Assembly (NCBI GenBank): GCA_020859875.1 | Contig: JAJBVJ010000155.1 | Coordinates: 1-13,142, forward strand | Direction: 5' to 3' | Length of the DNA: 13,142 nucleotides | Origin: Rikenellaceae bacterium | GTDB taxonomy: Bacteria; Bacteroidota; Bacteroidia; Bacteroidales; Rikenellaceae | In this document: one piece after another, positions 13,133-13,142 of the stretch | Layout: every line of letters begins with the position of its first letter | Position numbering within the stretch: the stretch's first letter is position 1 | Translations under genes and position numbers: made by a program | Notes under the pieces: generated by a model | Told to the model about the DNA's origin: nothing | Databases searched by the model: none | What the model saw: only the letters and a program-made list of their open reading frames with translations

Positions 13133-13142
13133 AATTAATATT

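Overview
The window looks like one end of an integrated mobile element in a gut Bacteroidales genome (Bacteroides/Parabacteroides type). Reasons: a Bacteroides-style tyrosine integrase beginning MKRNSFGFVFFIKKTKLLK, a tandem pair of small excisionase-like HTH proteins, a promoter matching the Bacteroides consensus (TTTG, 19 bp, TATATTTG), AT-rich start regions without Shine-Dalgarno sequences, and a lipoprotein with the Bacteroidetes export signature after its lipobox cysteine. No relaxase, transfer, replication or phage structural gene is visible, so the type of element is open.

Layout, left to right. (1) 1-4470, minus strand: a tight operon read right to left. It starts with an ArdA-like antirestriction protein (3985-4470), then a 101-aa and a 430-aa unknown protein, a terminator-like hairpin, a surface lipoprotein (1619-2335), an unknown protein with a possible HTH (638-1561), and an unknown gene coupled to it by an ATGA overlap that runs off the left edge (1-641). 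(2) 4505-4675: a GC-rich nested inverted-repeat structure. (3) 4728-8700, minus strand: a two-gene operon of a DUF4942-like protein and a 1000-aa N6-adenine methyltransferase fused to an SF2 helicase. (4) 8732-8874: a second copy of the structured repeat. Both copies lie directly in front of a minus-strand operon and differ by pair-preserving changes in their stems. (5) 8908-9585, plus strand: a complete type II toxin-antitoxin unit with promoter, palindromic operator, Phd/YefM-like antitoxin, RelE/ParE-like toxin and terminator. (6) 9586-10041: a non-coding stretch with four copies of GTCTTACTC in alternating orientation and a pair of 12-bp direct repeats spaced 20 bp apart. (7) 10042-10615: two HTH genes. 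(8) 10628-10655: a bidirectional terminator. (9) 10677-11909, minus strand: the integrase. (10) 11910-12455: a non-coding stretch holding a perfect 18-bp hairpin, a terminator, and a 14-codon Trp-rich leader peptide in classic attenuator layout. (11) 12413-13132, minus strand: a DUF4160 gene with a one-base frameshift followed by DUF2442-HTH and a terminator, perhaps chromosomal flank.

How it fits together. Integrase plus HTH pair would move the element and the toxin-antitoxin unit would stabilise it. The methyltransferase-helicase, DUF4942 and ArdA genes form a plausible antirestriction block protecting incoming DNA. The most intriguing features are the paired structured repeats, the alternating-repeat block, and a tryptophan-type attenuator with no biosynthetic gene behind it, which may mark the site where the element inserted.
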